Below, in pieces: positions 8,057 to 19,345 of a stretch of 41,848 nucleotides of DNA. Source of the DNA: Pseudomonadota bacterium (lineage in GTDB: Bacteria; Pseudomonadota; Gammaproteobacteria; Pseudomonadales; Moraxellaceae); contig JAJZHK010000023.1 of NCBI GenBank assembly GCA_021804565.1, positions 1-41,848 of the forward strand, read 5' to 3'. A program made the translations under genes and the position numbers. How positions within the stretch are numbered: the first letter of the stretch is position 1; every line of letters begins with the position of its first letter. The notes under the pieces are model-generated. The model did not search any database. It was not told the DNA's origin and saw only the letters and a list, made by a program, of their open reading frames with translations.

Positions 8057-9172
8057 ATGATTCCACTGATCGTTGGCGCAGCAGCCCTTGCAGCAGGTGG
8101 TTTGGGCGCAAAAAAAATATATGATGCAAAACAAAACTATAATAGTGCTGATGAACGAATAAAACACATAAATGAAAAATTTGAAAAAACCAAATCACTC
8201 CTAGAAAAACAAAAAACCATGACACAGGAGTCGCTTGAAAATCTTGGATTTTTACGCATAGAATGTGGAAGCAAAACACTGGCCAATTTTGTTGAAATTT
8301 TCAAAAACATCAGAAATATAAGTTTCACAGATATTAAAATTAAAGAAGTAACCCTGAATATTAACGAATCAAGTTTAGGTGAAGTTGAAAAAACCTCCCA
8401 TACAGCCCTAGAAGTATTAAAAGATGGCACTCAAGCAGTATCAGCTGGAATTTTGGCTGGCATCGGAGCAGGTGGCCTCGCCAGCAGCATAGGAGTCGCA
8501 TCAACGGGTACCGCCATAGGTTCGCTTTCAGGTGTGGCCGCTACAAATGCGACTCTGGCTTGGTTAGGTGGGGGGGCACTATCAGCAGGCGGGCTGGGCA
8601 TGGCTGGTGGAATGGCGGTTCTGGGTGGAGCTATCGCAGGACCAGCTATTGCCATTGCTGGTCTGAGTATGGCCAAGAAGTCTGAAGAGGCCATGACTAA
8701 GGCTATCGAGCACGAAGCTGATGCGCAACTCCTCATTGAAAAAATGCAGTGCCAAATCACCAGCCTTGAAGCGATTATGGCTAGGTGCAGTGAAATTCAC
8801 ACGACGACAGAAAAACTTCAAAATATACTTGACCAGCAATTGATTGCTTTCGGAAATATGATCAAAGTCAAGTCAGAAGTTAACAATGTTCTTGAGCAGG
8901 AGTGTCTAGTCCGTCGAGCTTCATTCATGAGTAAATCATGGATTATCAGATTCATCTTGACGATTCTTGGAATGCGCCCAAAATCAAATTATCAAAACCA
9001 ACTTGATTTCAAGGTATTTTCAGAAAAAGATAAAAACCTTACCTCCTTGTGCGCGAAAATTGCAAAAGCCCTTAATGACCTAGTTAGAACAGAAGTTTTT
9101 GATGACGAGGGCGTATGCAGCACAAATCTTGTTGCCATTGAAAATGGCCAGAAAATCCTACAGGAAAAATAA
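8057..9172 (+). CDS. Unknown membrane protein with glycine-zipper-like core and flanking helices
   Basis: This is a 371-residue protein of unknown function. Residues 1-18 (MIPLIVGAAALAAGGLG) form a hydrophobic N-terminal segment. Residues 25-65 are charged and helix-forming. Residues ~129-205 are a long Gly/Ala-rich hydrophobic stretch with repeated small-xxx-small spacing (GTAIGSLSGVAATNATLAWL, then GGGALSAGGLGMAGG). After this come long charged helices (SMAKKSEEAMTKAIEHEAD). I recall similar stretches (TGTAISSLSGAAATNATLA-like) in widely scattered uncharacterised bacterial proteins, but cannot verify this here. The architecture suggests a membrane-inserting or pore-like protein; that is inference. 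AAGGA precedes the ATG by ten bases. Codon use is far more AT-rich than in neighbouring genes, a sign of transfer. The next gene starts one base after its stop. Confidence 0.72.
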   Translation: MIPLIVGAAALAAGGLGAKKIYDAKQNYNSADERIKHINEKFEKTKSLLEKQKTMTQESLENLGFLRIECGSKTLANFVEIFKNIRNISFTDIKIKEVTLNINESSLGEVEKTSHTALEVLKDGTQAVSAGILAGIGAGGLASSIGVASTGTAIGSLSGVAATNATLAWLGGGALSAGGLGMAGGMAVLGGAIAGPAIAIAGLSMAKKSEEAMTKAIEHEADAQLLIEKMQCQITSLEAIMARCSEIHTTTEKLQNILDQQLIAFGNMIKVKSEVNNVLEQECLVRRASFMSKSWIIRFILTILGMRPKSNYQNQLDFKVFSEKDKNLTSLCAKIAKALNDLVRTEVFDDEGVCSTNLVAIENGQKILQEK

Positions 9173-9173
9173 A

Positions 9174-9575
9174 ATGAAAAATATATTATTAACAGGCACA
9201 TCGAAAGCATTGCCTACACATGTAAGCCAGAGTTTGTCATCTATAATGACATCATATCTTGAACTCCAAAAAACACGCGAAACAGAAAAAACCAAGCGCC
9301 TCTTTATTAATAAAGCAGCAGAAGTCACCATTGAAAAGATACGTACGCATCGCGAAATCATCATTCATGCCTTAGATCAATCTTTTGAGGAACGCAGACA
9401 TGTTATAACCCAGCAATTCCTTATTATTGAAGAGGCTCTAAAATCAGGAAAATCCGAGATTGCAGCTAAAGCCATTGACTCCATGGTTGACCTTGTAAAA
9501 TCAAGCCCTTTTAAGGAAATTAGCGAACTCAGTAAAAACCTAGAAAGGGATGATTTTGTGCTGCGCTTGGAGTGA
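9174..9575 (+). CDS. Small helical protein of unknown function, second gene of the cassette
   Basis: This 133-residue soluble protein is predicted to be almost wholly alpha-helical (EKTKRLFINKAAEVTIEKIR; ALDQSFEERRHVITQQFLII), ending in VDLVKSSPFKEISELSKNL. No enzymatic motif or signal peptide is visible. The start at 9174 lies one base after the stop of the membrane-protein gene (TAA-A-ATG), so the pair is tightly coupled and probably forms one complex. A longer frame from 9099 is only overlap with the upstream gene. Base composition is AT-rich like its neighbour. From memory, a FDERxxxF...SSPF helical pattern accompanies relatives of the upstream protein; that needs a database check. Confidence 0.7.
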   Translation: MKNILLTGTSKALPTHVSQSLSSIMTSYLELQKTRETEKTKRLFINKAAEVTIEKIRTHREIIIHALDQSFEERRHVITQQFLIIEEALKSGKSEIAAKAIDSMVDLVKSSPFKEISELSKNLERDDFVLRLE

Positions 9576-9642
9576 CGCTTGCCACCCCGAAACTGTTGAC
9601 CAGCATATCCGCAAATCCAATCGATTTCACAGAATAAAAGAC

Positions 9643-9921
9643 ATGATTAGGCATGCCACTTATAAATTTCCATGCACAGCTTGTGGAAAATGCTGCCAGT
9701 ACGTCGGCTTATGCGCGGAAGGTCAGCATCTAGATCGAGGTGATGGGGTTTGCAGCAATTTTGACGAGGATTCTCTATTATGCAGGATTTATGAATCTCG
9801 GCCTGAGATCTGCAATACCCAGACTCAATATCAAAGCATTTATTCAAAAAGTATGTCGTGGGATGAATTTGTTCAGAAAAACATTGCTGCTTGCCTGATC
9901 CTGCAAGAAAAAAATCATTGA
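9643..9921 (+). CDS. YkgJ-like Cys-cluster (putative Zn/Fe-binding) protein
   Basis: This 92-residue protein from the chosen ATG starts MIRHATYKFPCTACGKCC. The CxxCGxCC signature (C11, C14, C17, C18) plus C24, C37, C47 and C57 (YESRPEIC) define the YkgJ/UPF0153 'zinc- or iron-chelating' family. Its cellular role is not established and its metal is uncertain. An upstream in-frame ATG at 9550 would overlap the preceding gene by 26 bases and add 31 residues without family resemblance, so 9643 is preferred, though its ribosome binding site is weak. It is the third gene of the AT-rich cassette and ends 14 bases before the convergent aroE stop. Confidence 0.75.
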   Translation: MIRHATYKFPCTACGKCCQYVGLCAEGQHLDRGDGVCSNFDEDSLLCRIYESRPEICNTQTQYQSIYSKSMSWDEFVQKNIAACLILQEKNH

Positions 9922-9935
9922 TAGCCTTATGGTCA

Positions 9936-12301
<2,366 letters not shown>

Positions 12302-12309
<8 letters not shown>

Positions 12310-13399
12310 CGCCCGATTGCGGGGCCTGGGTGTCATCTCCGACGATCACCGGCTGGTGCGCCTTGAGCACCAGCAGGTAGCTGACGCTCGGGAAGGTGCG
12401 AAACGCCATGGCCAGACCCTCATAAACCCGTGGCAGTCGCAGCAGCTGGCTGTCATGGGGGTCATCGATGACGCTGCCGTGGCGATAGAGTGCAAACACA
12501 TGGCCCTGATGGACACCATCACGTTCGCCGCGATTGATGACGATCACGCTGTACTTGCCGCCATGATCGACACCACCGAGGATGCGCAGCACCCGGCCCG
12601 GCTTCACCGTTTTTGAGCTTTCCGGGGTGAATACCGCGGTCACCACCTGCTGCGGCAGGGCCAGCAGGCGGTCGTCGTTGCGCACCACCTCCTTCATGCT
12701 GAGGATACGGGCACTGGTGACACTTTCTTCTTTGGCGCCGAGTTCGACCCGTGCCACGTAGTCGGCCTGGACGCCGAGGCGCTCGCCGGTGTCGGGATCG
12801 ATATAGGCCCCGCCCGGATGGTAGAGGGCGTAGCCGGCCGTGCTGCTGGCCGGGATGGTGCCGCGCACGAAGACCGAGTCACCGGTGCCGGAGAGCAGGC
12901 GCTGGTCGCTGCCGGCGACGACATAGGGCGCCGTGCGCAGATCCTCGGAGTCGACCACCCGCCCTTCATTGAGATAGGGCAGGATGGTGCGCAAGGGCAG
13001 GGTGGGGATGACCGTGCTGTTGTCCATGTCCTGGATCTGCGGCTCCAGGCGCACCACGCCATCGCCCTGGACCGTGGCCACCTGCGCATCGTGCAGGGCG
13101 CGCACCACCCCGGCACAGCCCTCGCCGGCGTCGACGGCGAGAACCTTGCCGGCGTCGATCGTGCAGAGCAGGATGACATTGCCCGGATAGATCAGATGGG
13201 GATTATGGATGGCCGGATTGGCCTGCCAGACGGCCGGCCAGGCCCAGGGGTCGCGCAAAAAGCGCGCGGCGATGTCCCACAGGGTGTCGCCCTTGACCAC
13301 GGTGTAGTGTTGCGGCGCGTCGGCGCGTATCTCGTCCGCCCCTGTCGCTGCGCTCAGCAGGCTCGCCAGCAAGGTGGCCAGCAGGATCTTCTTCTTCAT
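12302..13399 (-). CDS. LysM-domain peptidoglycan-binding protein
   Basis: This 365-residue protein is secreted or periplasmic. The signal peptide is MKKKILLATLLASLLSAATG with probable cleavage before ADEIRADA. A single LysM repeat follows (HYTVVKGDTLWDIAARFLRD ... NPHLIYPGNVILL), then ~280 residues without a recognised enzyme domain. The gene is the conserved divergent neighbour of def in gammaproteobacteria and probably binds peptidoglycan; the role of its C-terminal region is unknown. ATG 13399 is used, with AAGGA ten bases upstream. The stop overlaps tsaC directly, without the dprA gene usually found between them in related genomes. Confidence 0.9.
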
Positions 13400-13444
13400 C
13401 AATGCCCATCCTTGCGTCTATGCGCAGGAGCTGAAATCTTATAG

Positions 13445-13450
13445 ATTATA
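13445..13450 (-). promoter_or_regulatory. Likely -10 box for the LysM gene
   Basis: TATAAT lies on the minus strand 46 bases before the LysM ATG. The corresponding -35 region (GTGATG/TGATGA near 13467-13473) is weak. Confidence 0.4.
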
Positions 13451-13542
13451 GACTTTTACAGCAAGTTCATCACCTTAGCAAGGCATTCTACGAACAAAGG
13501 TGAACTCCATCACTGGCCATGGCCGCAGCGCCTGAACTTCTC

Positions 13543-13548
13543 TATAAT
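13543..13548 (+). promoter_or_regulatory. Likely -10 box for def-fmt-rsmB
   Basis: A perfect TATAAT is placed 32 bases before the def ATG, giving a short leader. No good -35 element is seen, so it may rely on an activator or UP contacts. Confidence 0.45.
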
Positions 13549-13579
13549 AGAGCATGATTTCCCTGTATAGAAAGCGATC

Positions 13580-14092
13580 ATGGCCCAGCTACCCATCCTC
13601 GAATATCCCGATCCCCGTTTGCGCCGCAAGGCCCAGACCGTCGAGGTTTTCGACGCTCGCCTGCGCCGCTTGGCCGAAGACATGCTGGAGACGATGTACG
13701 CCGCTCCCGGCATAGGACTGGCCGCCATTCAGGTCGACGCGCCCTGGCGCCTGGTCGTCGTCGACGTCTCGGAAGAAAAAAATCAGCCCCTGGTTCTCGT
13801 CAACCCCCGCCTCAGCCCCCTCGGCGACGAGCGCAGCTGCTACGACGAAGGTTGCCTGTCGGTGCCCGGCTTCTACGAAACCGTGGAACGGCCGGCACGG
13901 GTGCGTATCGAAGCCCAGGACATCGAAGGCCGGCCGCTGCGCCTGGAGGTCGACGGCCTGCTGGCGACCTGTGTCCAGCACGAGGTCGACCACCTCGAGG
14001 GCAAGCTGTTTGTCGACTACATCTCCTCGCTCAAGCGCGAACGGATACGCAAGCGCCTGGAAAAGCAGCAGCGTGTCAAGGACAGCGCGTGA
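13580..14092 (+). CDS. def: Peptide deformylase
   Basis: This metalloenzyme removes the formyl group from nascent N-termini. The 170-residue protein has all three motifs: [16 protein letters not shown] (metal-ligand cysteine) and HEVDHLEG (HExxH). It is the first gene of a three-gene translation-related operon and its stop overlaps the GTG start of fmt (GTGA). The divergent LysM gene lies upstream. Confidence 0.98.
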   Translation: MAQLPILEYPDPRLRRKAQTVEVFDARLRRLAEDMLETMYAAPGIGLAAIQVDAPWRLVVVDVSEEKNQPLVLVNPRLSPLGDERSCYDEGCLSVPGFYETVERPARVRIEAQDIEGRPLRLEVDGLLATCVQHEVDHLEGKLFVDYISSLKRERIRKRLEKQQRVKDSA

Positions 14093-15024
14093 AGTCGCGG
14101 CGCCTCGTCTTCGCCGGCACCCCCGCCTTCGCCGCCACCGCCTTGCAAGCCCTGCTCAGGGATGGACAACAGGTCGTCGCCGTCTATACGCAGCCTGACC
14201 GCCCTGCCGGCCGCGGCCGGCAGCTGCAGGCCAGCGCCGTCAAGCAGCTCGCCGAACAGGCGCAGCTGCCGGTCTGCCAGCCCCTGAGCCTGCGTGATGA
14301 CGAGGCCCAGCGTCAGCTGGCGGCCTGGGACGCCGACCTGATGATCGTCGCCGCCTATGGCTTGATCCTGCCGCCTGCGGTGCTGGCGCTGCCGCGGCAG
14401 GGCTGCATCAACATCCACGCCTCGCTGCTGCCACGCTGGCGCGGTGCGGCGCCGATACAGCGCGCCCTGCTTGCCGGTGACAGCCACACCGGCATCAGCA
14501 TCATGCAGATGGACGCCGGCCTCGACACCGGCGCGGTGCTGTGGACGCGCCGCCTGGCCATCGCCGCCGATGACACCAGCCTCAGCCTGCACGACAAGCT
14601 CGCGCAGCTCGGCGGCGAGGCCCTGCTCGAGGTGCTGCACGCCGCGCACTGGCAGGCGCAGGCCCAGGACGACAGCGCCGCCGTCTACGCCGCCAAGATC
14701 AGCAAGGAAGAGGCCGGCATCGACTGGTCGCGCAGCGCCGAGGACATCGAGCGCGCGGTACGTGCCTACCTGCCCTGGCCGGTGGCGTCGACCCCATGCC
14801 TCGGTGAAACGCTGAAAATCCATGCCGCCGAGCTCCTGCCCGGCGGCAGCGATGCGGCACCGGGCACCTTGATCGCCGTCGACAGACAGGGCTGGACGCT
14901 CGCCTGCGGCCGTGGTCTGTTACGCGTCACCCAGGTCCAGCGCCCGGGCGGACGCGTCATCGCTGCCGCCGAACTGGCGCGCGCTCGACCGGAGCTCGCG
15001 CCCGGCCTCCAACTGGGACTTTGA
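14089..15024 (+). CDS. fmt: Methionyl-tRNA formyltransferase
   Basis: This enzyme formylates initiator Met-tRNA using 10-formyltetrahydrofolate. The 311-residue protein begins at a GTG that overlaps the def stop by four bases, immediately before the conserved [16 protein letters not shown]. The catalytic region reads [19 protein letters not shown] (family N, H) with the later D in [11 protein letters not shown]. The C-terminal OB-like tRNA-binding domain (~200-311) is complete. Starting further upstream would only overlap def in another frame. Confidence 0.97.
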   Translation: MKSRRLVFAGTPAFAATALQALLRDGQQVVAVYTQPDRPAGRGRQLQASAVKQLAEQAQLPVCQPLSLRDDEAQRQLAAWDADLMIVAAYGLILPPAVLALPRQGCINIHASLLPRWRGAAPIQRALLAGDSHTGISIMQMDAGLDTGAVLWTRRLAIAADDTSLSLHDKLAQLGGEALLEVLHAAHWQAQAQDDSAAVYAAKISKEEAGIDWSRSAEDIERAVRAYLPWPVASTPCLGETLKIHAAELLPGGSDAAPGTLIAVDRQGWTLACGRGLLRVTQVQRPGGRVIAAAELARARPELAPGLQLGL

Positions 15025-15025
15025 C

Positions 15026-16279
15026 ATGCACTCCAACACCCGTGTTCTCGCCGCCCTCGCCCTGGCGCCTCTGCTCGATCGACGGCAGGGCCGTTCCCTG
15101 GCGGTGACCCTGCCCGAGATGCAGGCGCGCAGCCTGCCGCGTGATCGCGCCCTGCTCACCGAGATGGTGCAGGGCTGCGCCCGCCAGGGGCCTTACCTGC
15201 AAGCCCTGTTACGCCCTCTGTTGCGCCATGAACCCAGCGAAGCGCGTGTCTACGCCCTGCTCCTGCTCGGCCTCTACCAGCTCGTTTTCATGCGCATCCC
15301 GGAACATGCCGCCTTGCAGGAGACCGTCGAGGCCGCCCGTCAGCTCGGCCTGGAGCGCAGCACCGGCCTGATCAACGCCGTGCTCCGACGCTTTCTCCGC
15401 GAGCAGGAGGCGCTGCTCAGCCGTGCCGCCGCCTGGCAGCACGCACACCCCGAGTGGCTGGCCGAACGGCTGCGCCGTGACTGGCCGGAGCAAGCGGAGG
15501 CGATCATGGCCGCGGCCAACACCACGCCGCAGATCTGCCTGCGCGTCAACCGCCGCCACTGCCAGCGCGACGACTATCTGCAGCTGCTGCAGGCGATGGA
15601 CATCGCAGCGACGGCGGTCGATACCGCCCCCCAGGCCCTGCTCCTGCAGCAGGCGATGGAGATCACCCGCCTGCCGCACTGGCAGGAAGGCTGGGTCAGC
15701 GTGCAGGACGCCCGCGCCCAGCAGGTGATCGAGGCGCTCGATCTGCAGGAGGGTTTGCGGGTGCTCGACGCCTGTGCCGCCCCGGGCGGAAAAACGGCGC
15801 ATATGCTGGAAAACCACAGCCTCGATCTGCTCGCCCTCGACCAGGACGCCAGCCGGCTGCAGCGCGTCCAGGACAATTTGGACCGTCTTGGCCTGCACGC
15901 CCAGCTGCTGCACAGCGACGCGCGCGCCTACGCCGCCGCCTGGCAGGGCCGTCCCTTCGATCGCATCCTGCTCGACGCTCCTTGCAGCGGCACCGGCGTT
16001 CTCCGTCGCCACCCGGACATCAAGTTCCTGCGCCGACCGGACGACATCGCCGCCACCGCGCAGCTGCAAAAAGAGCTGCTCGAGGCCCTCTGGCCCCTGC
16101 TGGCGCCTGGAGGCCGTCTGCTCTACGTCACCTGCTCGATCCTGCCCGAGGAGAACCACGAGCAGATCGCCGCCTTTTTGCAGCAACACCCCGAGGCGAG
16201 CTGCGTCAGCGAGCAGCAGTGGCTGCCCGACGCCCACGACGGCTTCTATGCGGCGGCGCTGAGCAAGTCGGCCGCCTGA
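15026..16279 (+). CDS. rsmB: 16S rRNA (cytosine-967-C5)-methyltransferase
   Basis: This 417-residue enzyme methylates C967 of 16S rRNA. It has an N-terminal NusB-like RNA-binding domain (ALALAPLLDRRQGRSL to ~140), then a Rossmann methyltransferase domain with the SAM motif DACAAPGGKTAHMLE, the DAPCSGTGVLRRHPDIK motif and the catalytic cysteine in VTCSILPEENHEQI. The ATG lies two bases after the fmt stop, so it is the last gene of def-fmt-rsmB. The trkA gene that often follows rsmB is replaced here by the convergent cyd operon. Confidence 0.96.
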   Translation: MHSNTRVLAALALAPLLDRRQGRSLAVTLPEMQARSLPRDRALLTEMVQGCARQGPYLQALLRPLLRHEPSEARVYALLLLGLYQLVFMRIPEHAALQETVEAARQLGLERSTGLINAVLRRFLREQEALLSRAAAWQHAHPEWLAERLRRDWPEQAEAIMAAANTTPQICLRVNRRHCQRDDYLQLLQAMDIAATAVDTAPQALLLQQAMEITRLPHWQEGWVSVQDARAQQVIEALDLQEGLRVLDACAAPGGKTAHMLENHSLDLLALDQDASRLQRVQDNLDRLGLHAQLLHSDARAYAAAWQGRPFDRILLDAPCSGTGVLRRHPDIKFLRRPDDIAATAQLQKELLEALWPLLAPGGRLLYVTCSILPEENHEQIAAFLQQHPEASCVSEQQWLPDAHDGFYAAALSKSAA

Positions 16280-16282
16280 GTC

Positions 16283-16384
16283 TCACTCAGGGTCCTGGCC
16301 CTCATGCGCATCGAAGGCCAGGGCGTTGACCACCGCCCACAGCACCGCCAGGGGCAAGCCCAGCATCCACGCGAAATACCACAT
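16283..16384 (-). CDS. cydX: Cytochrome bd oxidase small subunit CydX
   Basis: This 33-residue single-span membrane protein starts MWYFAWMLGLPLAVLWAVVN and ends in an acidic tail (AHEGQDPE). The MWYFAW start and hydrophobic stretch are diagnostic: E. coli CydX begins MWYFAWILG. CydX stabilises the haem groups of the CydAB oxidase. GGAG lies just before the ATG. It follows cydB after 18 bases and ends three bases from the convergent rsmB stop. It is too short for most gene finders. Confidence 0.93.
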   Translation of the reverse strand: MWYFAWMLGLPLAVLWAVVNALAFDAHEGQDPE

Positions 16385-16402
16385 CCTGGTCTCCTTGGGC
16401 GC

Positions 16403-17539
16403 TCAGTAGGCGCCCTTGTCATGACGGCGTATGAAGTCGAGGGTGATGCGTCCGGCCATCATGCGGTAACACCAGCTGGTGTACATGATGATCAAGGGCA
16501 TGAAGATCAGCGTCGCGATGAGCATGATCTGCAAGGTCCACGCCGAAGACACCGCATCCCAGACGGTCAGGCTGGCGACCGGGTCGCTGCTCGAAGGCAT
16601 GACGAAGGGGAACAGCGACAGACCGGCGGTGCTGATGATGCCGGCGACCGCCAGGGATGAAGCCAGGAAGGCCCACCCTGGCCGCCGCCGCGCCAGGAAG
16701 GCGACACAGGCGAGGATGGCCAAGCCCGTCGCCGGCGGCAGGGCGCGTACCCAGGGCAGCCGCTGGTAGACATCGAGCCAGCCGCCCGCCACGACGACCA
16801 CCTGTTTGGCGAGCGGGTCGGGCAGGGCGTCGGCCTGGATCGCCGAGACGATGTGCAGGCCGGGTAGCTGCGCCACCCAGAAGCCGCCCAGCACATAAAG
16901 CAGCAGGCTCAACAGCGCCGCCACTTGCGCCGCTGTACGCGCCCGCTCACTGAGCTCGGCCTCGGTACGCAAGCTCAGGTAGCTGCCGCCTTGCATGATG
17001 AGCATGAACAGGCTGAGCAGGCCGCAGAGCAGGGCAAAAGGATGCAGCAGGCCCCAGAAGCTGCCGGTGTAGGTGCTGCGCATGAACGCGTCGAAGTGGA
17101 AGGGCAGGCCGAGAAAGAGGTTGCCGAAGGCGACACCGAAGATGATCGGTGGCACCACCCCGCCGATGAACAGGCCCCAGTCCCAGGCGCTGCGCCAGCG
17201 GGGATCGGCGACCTTGCTGCGGTAGTCGAAGCCGACCGGACGAAAAAACAGGGCCCACAGCACCGCCAGCAAGGCCCAGTACATCCCCGAAAAGGCGGTC
17301 GCATAGACCAGCGGCCAGGCGGCGAACAAGGCGCCACCGGCGGTGATGAACCAGACCTGGTTACCCTCCCAGTGCGGCCCTACGGTATTGATGACGACCC
17401 GTCTTTCCTCGTCGTTGCGCCCGACCCAGGGCAGCAGCGCGCCCACCCCCATGTCATGGCCATCCATGATCGCAAAGCCGATCAGCAAGACACCGATCAG
17501 CACCCACCAGATCAGCTTGAGTAGGCCATAGTCAAGCAT
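16403..17539 (-). CDS. cydB: Cytochrome bd ubiquinol oxidase subunit II
   Basis: This 378-residue subunit is all-membrane, starting MLDYGLLKLIWWVLIGVLL and followed by the conserved FAIMDGHDMGVGALLPW. A GPHWEGNQVWFITAGGALFAAWP segment is typical, and the end has SSAWTLQIMLIATLIFMPLI. With CydA it forms the high-affinity, cyanide-tolerant oxygen reductase. The start at 17539 has AGGAGGAG ahead and overlaps the cydA stop by 8 bases (ATGCTTGA); a longer frame to 17596 is overlap with cydA. The length matches E. coli CydB (379). Confidence 0.97.
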   Translation of the reverse strand: MLDYGLLKLIWWVLIGVLLIGFAIMDGHDMGVGALLPWVGRNDEERRVVINTVGPHWEGNQVWFITAGGALFAAWPLVYATAFSGMYWALLAVLWALFFRPVGFDYRSKVADPRWRSAWDWGLFIGGVVPPIIFGVAFGNLFLGLPFHFDAFMRSTYTGSFWGLLHPFALLCGLLSLFMLIMQGGSYLSLRTEAELSERARTAAQVAALLSLLLYVLGGFWVAQLPGLHIVSAIQADALPDPLAKQVVVVAGGWLDVYQRLPWVRALPPATGLAILACVAFLARRRPGWAFLASSLAVAGIISTAGLSLFPFVMPSSSDPVASLTVWDAVSSAWTLQIMLIATLIFMPLIIMYTSWCYRMMAGRITLDFIRRHDKGAY

Positions 17540-19091
17540 GCTGATTCTCCTCCTGATAGCGCTCAAGACCGAGCGATGATGGTCCCAGACGGGCAAACTT
17601 GATCATCAGATAAAGTTCGGCGATGAGCAGCCCGGTGTAGAACACGACGAAGCCGGCCAGCGAACCGATCACCGAGCCCGCCGAGATGCTCGACACCGAC
17701 AGGTGGGTCGGCAAAATGCCGTAGATGGTCCACGGCTGCCGGCCAAACTCGGCGACGAACCAGCCCAGCTCGGCGCTCAGGTAAGGCAGGGGCAAGGCCA
17801 GCAGCGCCGCCCAGAGCAGCGGCCGCTGCCAGCGCCCCGAGAGACCCTGCCAGCTGCTGTACAAAGCCAGGGCGAACAGCGCCCACATGGCGAAGCCGAA
17901 CACCACCATCAGGCGAAACGCAAAAAACAGCGGCGCCACTTGCGGGATGGTGTCGGCGGCGGCGGCTTGCAGTTGGGCCGGGGTGGCGTTCTCGACGTCC
18001 GCACGGTATTTCTTGAGCAGCAGACCAAAACCGAGGTCCTGCTGATGGGCGGCGAACAGCGCCGCCGTCTGCGCACTGTGGTCGTGCTCGCGCATACGGG
18101 TCAACGCCGCCACCGCCAGAGCCCCCTGGCGTATGCGCTGCAGATTGCGCGCCTCGATGTCGTCGAGGCCGGGCAGGACACGATCGACCGAACGTGTGCC
18201 GATCAGGCCGAGCAGCCAGGGGATGCGGATCTCCGCCCGGTTGCTGTGGGTCTGCTGGTCGGGCAACGCGAAGACCAGGAAATCAGCGGGCGCCGGCTCG
18301 GTGTGCCACATCGCCTCGATGGCGGCGAGCTTGGTCTGCTGGGCGTCCGACAAGGTGTAACCGGACTCGTCACCGAGCACGATCACCGAGCAGGCCGAGG
18401 CGAAACCGAAGGCCGCAGCGATGCGGAAGGAGCGCCGGGCAAAGTCGACATAGCGGCCACGCAGCAGGTAGTAGGCGCTGATCGAGAGCACAAAGATGGA
18501 GGCGGTGACATAGCCGGCCGCCACCGTGTGCACGAACTTGGCCTGCGCCGTCGGATTGAAGATCACCGCAGCCATGCTGCTCAGCTCCATGCGCATGGTC
18601 GCAGGATTGAAGACCGCGCCGACCGGATCCTGCATCCAGCCATTGGCGATGAGTATCCACAAGGCCGACAGATTGCTGCCTAGGGCCATCAAGGTGGTGA
18701 CCAGCAGATGCTGGCCTTTGCTCAGCCGCTCCCAGCCGAAGAAGAACAGGCCGACGAAGGTCGACTCGAGAAAAAACGCCATCAGCCCTTCGATCGCCAG
18801 CGGGGCGCCGAAGATGTCGCCGACATAGTGCGAGTAGTAGGCCCAGTTGGTGCCAAACTGAAACTCCATGGTGATGCCGGTGGTCACCCCGAGGGCGAAA
18901 TTGATACCGAACAGCTTGCCCCAGAAACGCGTCATGTCCTGATAGACCTGGCGACCGGTGAGGACGTAGACGCCCTCCATGATGACCAGGAGGAAGGTCA
19001 GCCCCAGGGTCAAGGGGACGAAGAGGAAATGGTACAAAGCGGTGATGGCAAACTGCAGCCGGGATACATCGACGAGATGCTCCGAGATCAT
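17532..19091 (-). CDS. cydA: Cytochrome bd ubiquinol oxidase subunit I
   Basis: This 519-residue subunit carries haems b558, b595 and d. It starts MISEHLVDVSRLQFAITALY, with the haem ligand histidine in ALYHFLFVPLTLG. The segments EFQFGTNWAYYSHYVGDIFG and GRQPWTIYGILPT are diagnostic. The quinol-binding Q-loop is of the long, E. coli-like type: RIPWLLGLIGTRSVD to DLGFGLLLKKYRADV. This indicates a quinol bd-type oxidase rather than a CioA-like short-loop variant. AGGAGC precedes the ATG, which overlaps the cydP stop (ATGA). Confidence 0.97.
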   Translation of the reverse strand: MISEHLVDVSRLQFAITALYHFLFVPLTLGLTFLLVIMEGVYVLTGRQVYQDMTRFWGKLFGINFALGVTTGITMEFQFGTNWAYYSHYVGDIFGAPLAIEGLMAFFLESTFVGLFFFGWERLSKGQHLLVTTLMALGSNLSALWILIANGWMQDPVGAVFNPATMRMELSSMAAVIFNPTAQAKFVHTVAAGYVTASIFVLSISAYYLLRGRYVDFARRSFRIAAAFGFASACSVIVLGDESGYTLSDAQQTKLAAIEAMWHTEPAPADFLVFALPDQQTHSNRAEIRIPWLLGLIGTRSVDRVLPGLDDIEARNLQRIRQGALAVAALTRMREHDHSAQTAALFAAHQQDLGFGLLLKKYRADVENATPAQLQAAAADTIPQVAPLFFAFRLMVVFGFAMWALFALALYSSWQGLSGRWQRPLLWAALLALPLPYLSAELGWFVAEFGRQPWTIYGILPTHLSVSSISAGSVIGSLAGFVVFYTGLLIAELYLMIKFARLGPSSLGLERYQEENQHA

Positions 19092-19282
19092 AGGTGAGCT
19101 CCTGCTGGAATCGAAAATAGCTGCTGCTGGACTTGCATCGTGCTCGGCGCCCGGTCGTCCTGGCGAAAAAACAGGAACCATAGCAAGCTCAAGGCCAACA
19201 ACTTGAGGACGAGCAGAGCACCCAAATGACGCCTGAGGCCCTGCCCGTGCCCAGAGAACATCCGCATCACGCCAGCGCGCAT
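19088..19282 (-). CDS. cydP: Cytochrome oxidase putative small subunit CydP
   Basis: This 64-residue protein starts MRAGVMRMFSGHGQGLRRHL, followed by one transmembrane span (LGALLVLKLLALSLLWFLFF) and a short tail RQDDRAP. Position and pattern match the small protein called CydP, found upstream of cydA in several proteobacteria; its biochemical role is not settled. The start is chosen because GGGGAGG lies seven bases ahead; a longer frame up to 19462 would cross the promoter. The stop overlaps the cydA ATG by four bases. Confidence 0.78.
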   Translation of the reverse strand: MRAGVMRMFSGHGQGLRRHLGALLVLKLLALSLLWFLFFRQDDRAPSTMQVQQQLFSIPAGAHL

Positions 19283-19329
19283 GCTTACCTCCCCTTCGTG
19301 ATCGCCATGGATGGCCCGGGGTTCAGCAA

Positions 19330-19345
19330 TACAAAATTCATGCCA
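19330..19345 (-). promoter_or_regulatory. Probable sigma-54 promoter of cydPABX
   Basis: On the minus strand TGGCATGAATTTTGTA fits TGGCACG-N4-TTGCW with correct spacing and an intact GG at -24; the -12 GC is GT. It would start transcription about 38 bases before the cydP ATG. The divergent neighbour encodes a sigma-54 activator, which strengthens the call. Confidence 0.6.
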
